The position numbers and the translations under genes were made by a program. Source: Ligula intestinalis (Eukaryota; Platyhelminthes; Cestoda; Diphyllobothriidea; Diphyllobothriidae). Taken from it: a stretch of 64,000 nt of DNA. Position 1 is the first letter of the stretch, and the number at the start of each line of letters is the position of its first letter. Location of the stretch: the NCBI GenBank assembly GCA_036362985.1, contig JAYGXS010000001.1, forward strand, positions 18,792,977 to 18,856,976, written 5' to 3'. The notes beneath the pieces are model-generated. The model worked only from the letters and a program-made list of their open reading frames with translations. It did no database searches and had not been told where the DNA came from. This document shows positions 61,020 to 64,000 of this stretch, piece by piece.

Positions 61020-61570
61020 CGCATACACACGCACATCAGCTGACCGGAACATGCTTCTGTTCAGAAGAGGAAGATACGACCACTGGAACTGAAGTTTTAT
61101 TTTCCTGGCGTTTCTTGCTTGGGTAAGAGCATCAGTCACGTGCGAAGGGTCGGGCCTAGCAACGAATCTGACCACAGGGAGCATAATTGTCCCGTAATTA
61201 CCAATTCCGCATCCGACACGGTCACGGAAATTGCGGCAATTTATATGTCGGACGCGAAGTGTCAAGTCATCATCGCATCAAGTAAGACCCCAAGCGGTGA
61301 CTTCAGGAGCGGGATGGATACTTATAGCATGCATGAGGATGACCGCTACAAACTATAAATACCGTGCAATCTGTGCATGTTTCACACTTATCCGCGCATG
61401 GCTCCAATTATCCTAGCATTATCTATGATAAAGGATTTCCGACGGAATCCGAAACGTTGGAAAAATAAAACTCCTGTTCTAGTGGTCGCAGCCTCCTCTT
61501 CTGCGCTGTTTCTTGGAACTCGCATATTCACTTCTATGCTTCTTTTATGGCTCGCAGAAGACTGAGAACT
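61020..61570. mobile_element. PLE-derived inverted-repeat element with TATA box (second copy)
   Basis: A TATAAATA box at 61354-61361 stands in the same context (CGCTACAAACTATAAATACC) as that at 7406. A hammerhead-like segment follows at 61428-61456: GGATT pairs with AATCC around a loop, then GAAAC. The CTGATGA strand is degraded. Inverted arms at 61063-61113 and 61451-61501 share CTGGAACTG or its variant, ACCACT and TTTATTTTCC. No ORF is present. Confidence 0.5.
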
Positions 61571-61805
61571 GAATCCACTTTTGGTTGTTTTATGATACTC
61601 AAGCATGTATCCCGAACCCTAGCATTTCGTCTTTTTTCAAAGCATTTCAGGAATTAAGGAGTTTTATTTGTCCCCAACAGGGAGGAGAGTTGCCCTCATC
61701 CTCAGTAAATTCTCAAACCTGAATGGTGCTCCTTGTTATCACTAGGGATATATTTATAGGTGCAATTTCAAGCGCTTTTCTGAATGCTCACTCCTCACGT
61801 TCTGT

Positions 61806-62198
61806 AAACAGGGTGCCCCAAAAAATATAAACATATTTTACATAATTGTAAGATTAGTGTTTATCATAATTTTAGCATTTCATAAATGTTAAAAGATTAA
61901 CCAGTATCATCCAATCGCTCTTTTCATTGCATATTCTCATCCATTTTCATCATGATATTGCTGAAAATGCGATGCAGTGGAATCGCACACACAATGAAAC
62001 AGTCCCATTGGTATTCGGGTGCATTCATGCTCAGTGGCTTCTCTTAGTTCAGCTACTGTTGCAATAGTCGAAATGAATTGAGAAAACAATAAAATCATAC
62101 TTGTAAATATTGTTTTCATTTATAAGCTAATAAAATTATAATAAACACCAAGTTAACAGTTATTTAAAATTTTTTTGCATTTTTTGGGACCACCTGTA
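61806..62198 (-). mobile_element. Mariner-type MITE with transposase C-terminus
   Basis: The ends are ACAGGGTGCCCC on the left and TACAGGTGGTCCC on the right, read inward. It is related to the 43585 element. On the minus strand the frame 61937-62119 ends RIPMGLFHCV, then SHFQQYHDENG. This resembles the last residues of mariner-type transposases, so the element is probably an internal deletion of an autonomous copy. Confidence 0.65.
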
Positions 62199-62199
62199 C

Positions 62200-62787
62200 T
62201 TATAAGTCCTGTGGCACCTTGGACTTCATCCGGGGCAACTCAGGGCATCCATTTTTTGCCAAAAAGTTTAAACCAAGTAATGTTATGCGCGTTTTGTGTG
62301 CAGATTCCCGGCAAGAGAATTGAGCACGTATGCCGTCTCAGCCAGAATAACATACCAGTTATGCTCATAATAAGATCTAATGATACGCTACATTTTCAGG
62401 AGGAATTGTTCAATCTGATACAGGAATTTAATACACTTTTATCATGGGCTTATGAATTATTAACGAAGGGACTGACTTATGGGACATCATAAATTTTTCC
62501 ATTCAGGTTTTCAAAATGAATGAAAAAGATCGCGTTCCAGGTATATGCTTGGATAAAAAGGTCAGTTTGTTTACTATCCTGAGCTTTCGAACTCCCGCAA
62601 ATGTCCATTGTCAGAGATAAGTAACAGCAACAAAAAGAGGCTAATTGTAGTGGGTTCACAATAATCAACTCTCAAGGCTCCTGAAGTGGTAAGGGGTGAG
62701 AAGCAACGGGGAAAAGGGAGGGGGTGGAATGGCAATTGATTGACGCCAAGTCTACGGCTGGGAATTCAAACATCAACGGGCGTATCG
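62200..62787. other. Gene-free span
   Basis: No feature recognised. Confidence 0.3.
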
Positions 62788-64000
62788 ATGCTCCCAGTCC
62801 AGAGCCTGCAGTGGGCGTTAGCGCCACTGTGGGAACCCGTGATCATTCACTCATCAGACAAATGCTGCAGTTACGCTGAATGCTGGCACCCAGTCTATCT
62901 TTCGCTCAATATCTGCCACGACCTACCTAAACGCCCAGTCTCAGCTGCCCCCACCTCGCGTGGTCCAACCAATCACCTCCAGGGCTACAAACAAGAAAGA
63001 TCTCAAAGCGGTGACTGCCATTAGACATCACTTGGGATTTCGCCCCGAGTGAGGTGGACGCAGATCGCGTCGTTGGCCGTTGTGAAGACGTCGTGCTCTC
63101 ACACGGCTCTCACTGTTCAACACCGTGCTAGACCGAGTGGCAACTTCCTCCAGTTAATTCTGAATTCTTCCTACTACTATGGTCTTCCCAATACTGTTCT
63201 CCCCTAGGGAAGAATCGGGCTCGAAAGATCGTAGCCGTCAGAGTAAATCTATAATAGCCTTAACACCCCTCAATAAACCTACCTCGCGAGCCGTGCTGTT
63301 GATACGAGTGTGGAGTGTTGGTCTCGCCAGAAATCTGTGCCCTCCCCCATTTCTGGCCTTCTTGACACCGGGAGTGGTGAGTGGGGTAGCTTCTCTGCGA
63401 GCCTTATTTCACTGAATATCTTGCGGAAGTCACCACGTCGCTTCAACTCGTTGTAGCTCGTGTTGGACATCGTCGTAATTGGCGGTTGAACTGTCGTCAA
63501 ATCGCATTAAATCGCTCGTGTGATATGCCACCCTAACAGTCTTGCGGCCGCGAGTTAACTCGGGTCTAGTCAGCGTGCATCACCCAACTGCGCCTCGCGC
63601 GCAGTCACGATAGAGGCAGGCAGGTAATTACGTCTTGGTAGATGACCTTGAAGCGGTAGGACGTCGGTTTGGACAACGATGCTGCCGCAAAGTGCCTATG
63701 CTTAGGTGTTTATTCTAGTAATCATGCTTACTAAGGCCAGCAAGTAGTATACTCTACGCACTGCCTATATTTACTTTTTCAGAAGTCACATCCAGTATGC
63801 ACTCCCAATTTCTGTGAAGTAACAGTTAGTTAGTATTTATATAATAATAGAGCGTTTGTTAATCAAGCGCCTCTTCTACCATGCCCTTTTGCAGTCTAAT
63901 TTGCAGTCTCTATACTAACATTTAGGCCTACTGCAGAATATATCTGTAGTGTGAACTTCGAATTATACTATTTCAAGCAAGTTCATGTTGGAAAAATGAA
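62788..64000 (+). repeat. Long dispersed repeat, copy 2 (runs off window)
   Basis: It matches 31503-32720 in the same orientation and order to the last base of the window, with scattered substitutions only. The element therefore extends beyond 64000 and its full length cannot be judged. Confidence 0.85.

Noticed and set aside
1..64000. CRISPR arrays, rRNA genes, bacterial operons
   Set aside because: No spaced identical repeats, no rRNA core sequence, and the gene structure is clearly spliced eukaryotic.

Overview
This is repeat-rich, intron-rich eukaryotic DNA with moderate-to-low GC. The protein-coding signal is carried on short spliced exons, and much of the rest is traces of mobile elements. 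The mixture suggests a flatworm, most likely a tapeworm: Penelope-like retroelements with GIY-YIG endonucleases and hammerhead-type ends, mariner-type debris, tRNA-derived SINE-like repeats and long AT-rich spacers. That assignment is inference; no single marker proves it. A 10-N assembly gap lies at 58139-58148.

Region 1 (about 0.8-17.1 kb, + strand) holds the most striking feature, a C2H2 zinc-finger gene built from micro-exons. Eight exons of exactly 87 nt (starts 799, 2083, 4693, 5485, 6715, 7989, 9014, 10146) each encode one complete finger, and all begin and end in intron phase 1. A decayed ninth copy lies at 10897-10950. A possible short terminal exon with a stop lies at 12289-12311. 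A diverged finger exon of the same length and phase lies at 17049-17135. SINE-like copies, a PLE-derived inverted-repeat element (about 7.0-7.56 kb) and a truncated mariner-type element (16021-16803) sit inside or beside the introns.

Region 2 (18.3-23.9 kb) has a broken Penelope-like element on the minus strand (18.33-19.6 kb). After it comes a two-exon + strand gene (21375-21622 joined to 23420-23819) whose conceptual product resembles the apolipoprotein L family.

Region 3 (about 24-39.3 kb) has no recognisable gene. It is occupied by GC-richer dispersed non-coding repeats that recur in both orientations, a small tandem repeat and a 17-base G run. The longest repeat copy (about 31.5-32.7 kb) recurs almost unchanged at 62.79 kb to the window end.

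Region 4 (40.0-42.5 kb) is a nearly complete Penelope-like element on the minus strand. It has RT and GIY-YIG domains, few frame breaks, and perfect 65-bp inverted ends that carry hammerhead ribozyme cores.

Region 5 (42.5-64 kb) is mostly AT-rich and gene-poor. It holds two related mariner-type MITEs, a Penelope-derived giant hairpin (49771-50872), a nested inverted repeat (51.09-51.44 kb), a Penelope fragment (57.07-57.86 kb), a second PLE-derived inverted-repeat element with a TATA box (61.02-61.57 kb) and the second long dispersed repeat. Exon coordinates were worked out by hand from splice signals and reading frame. Repeat boundaries are approximate unless stated to the base.
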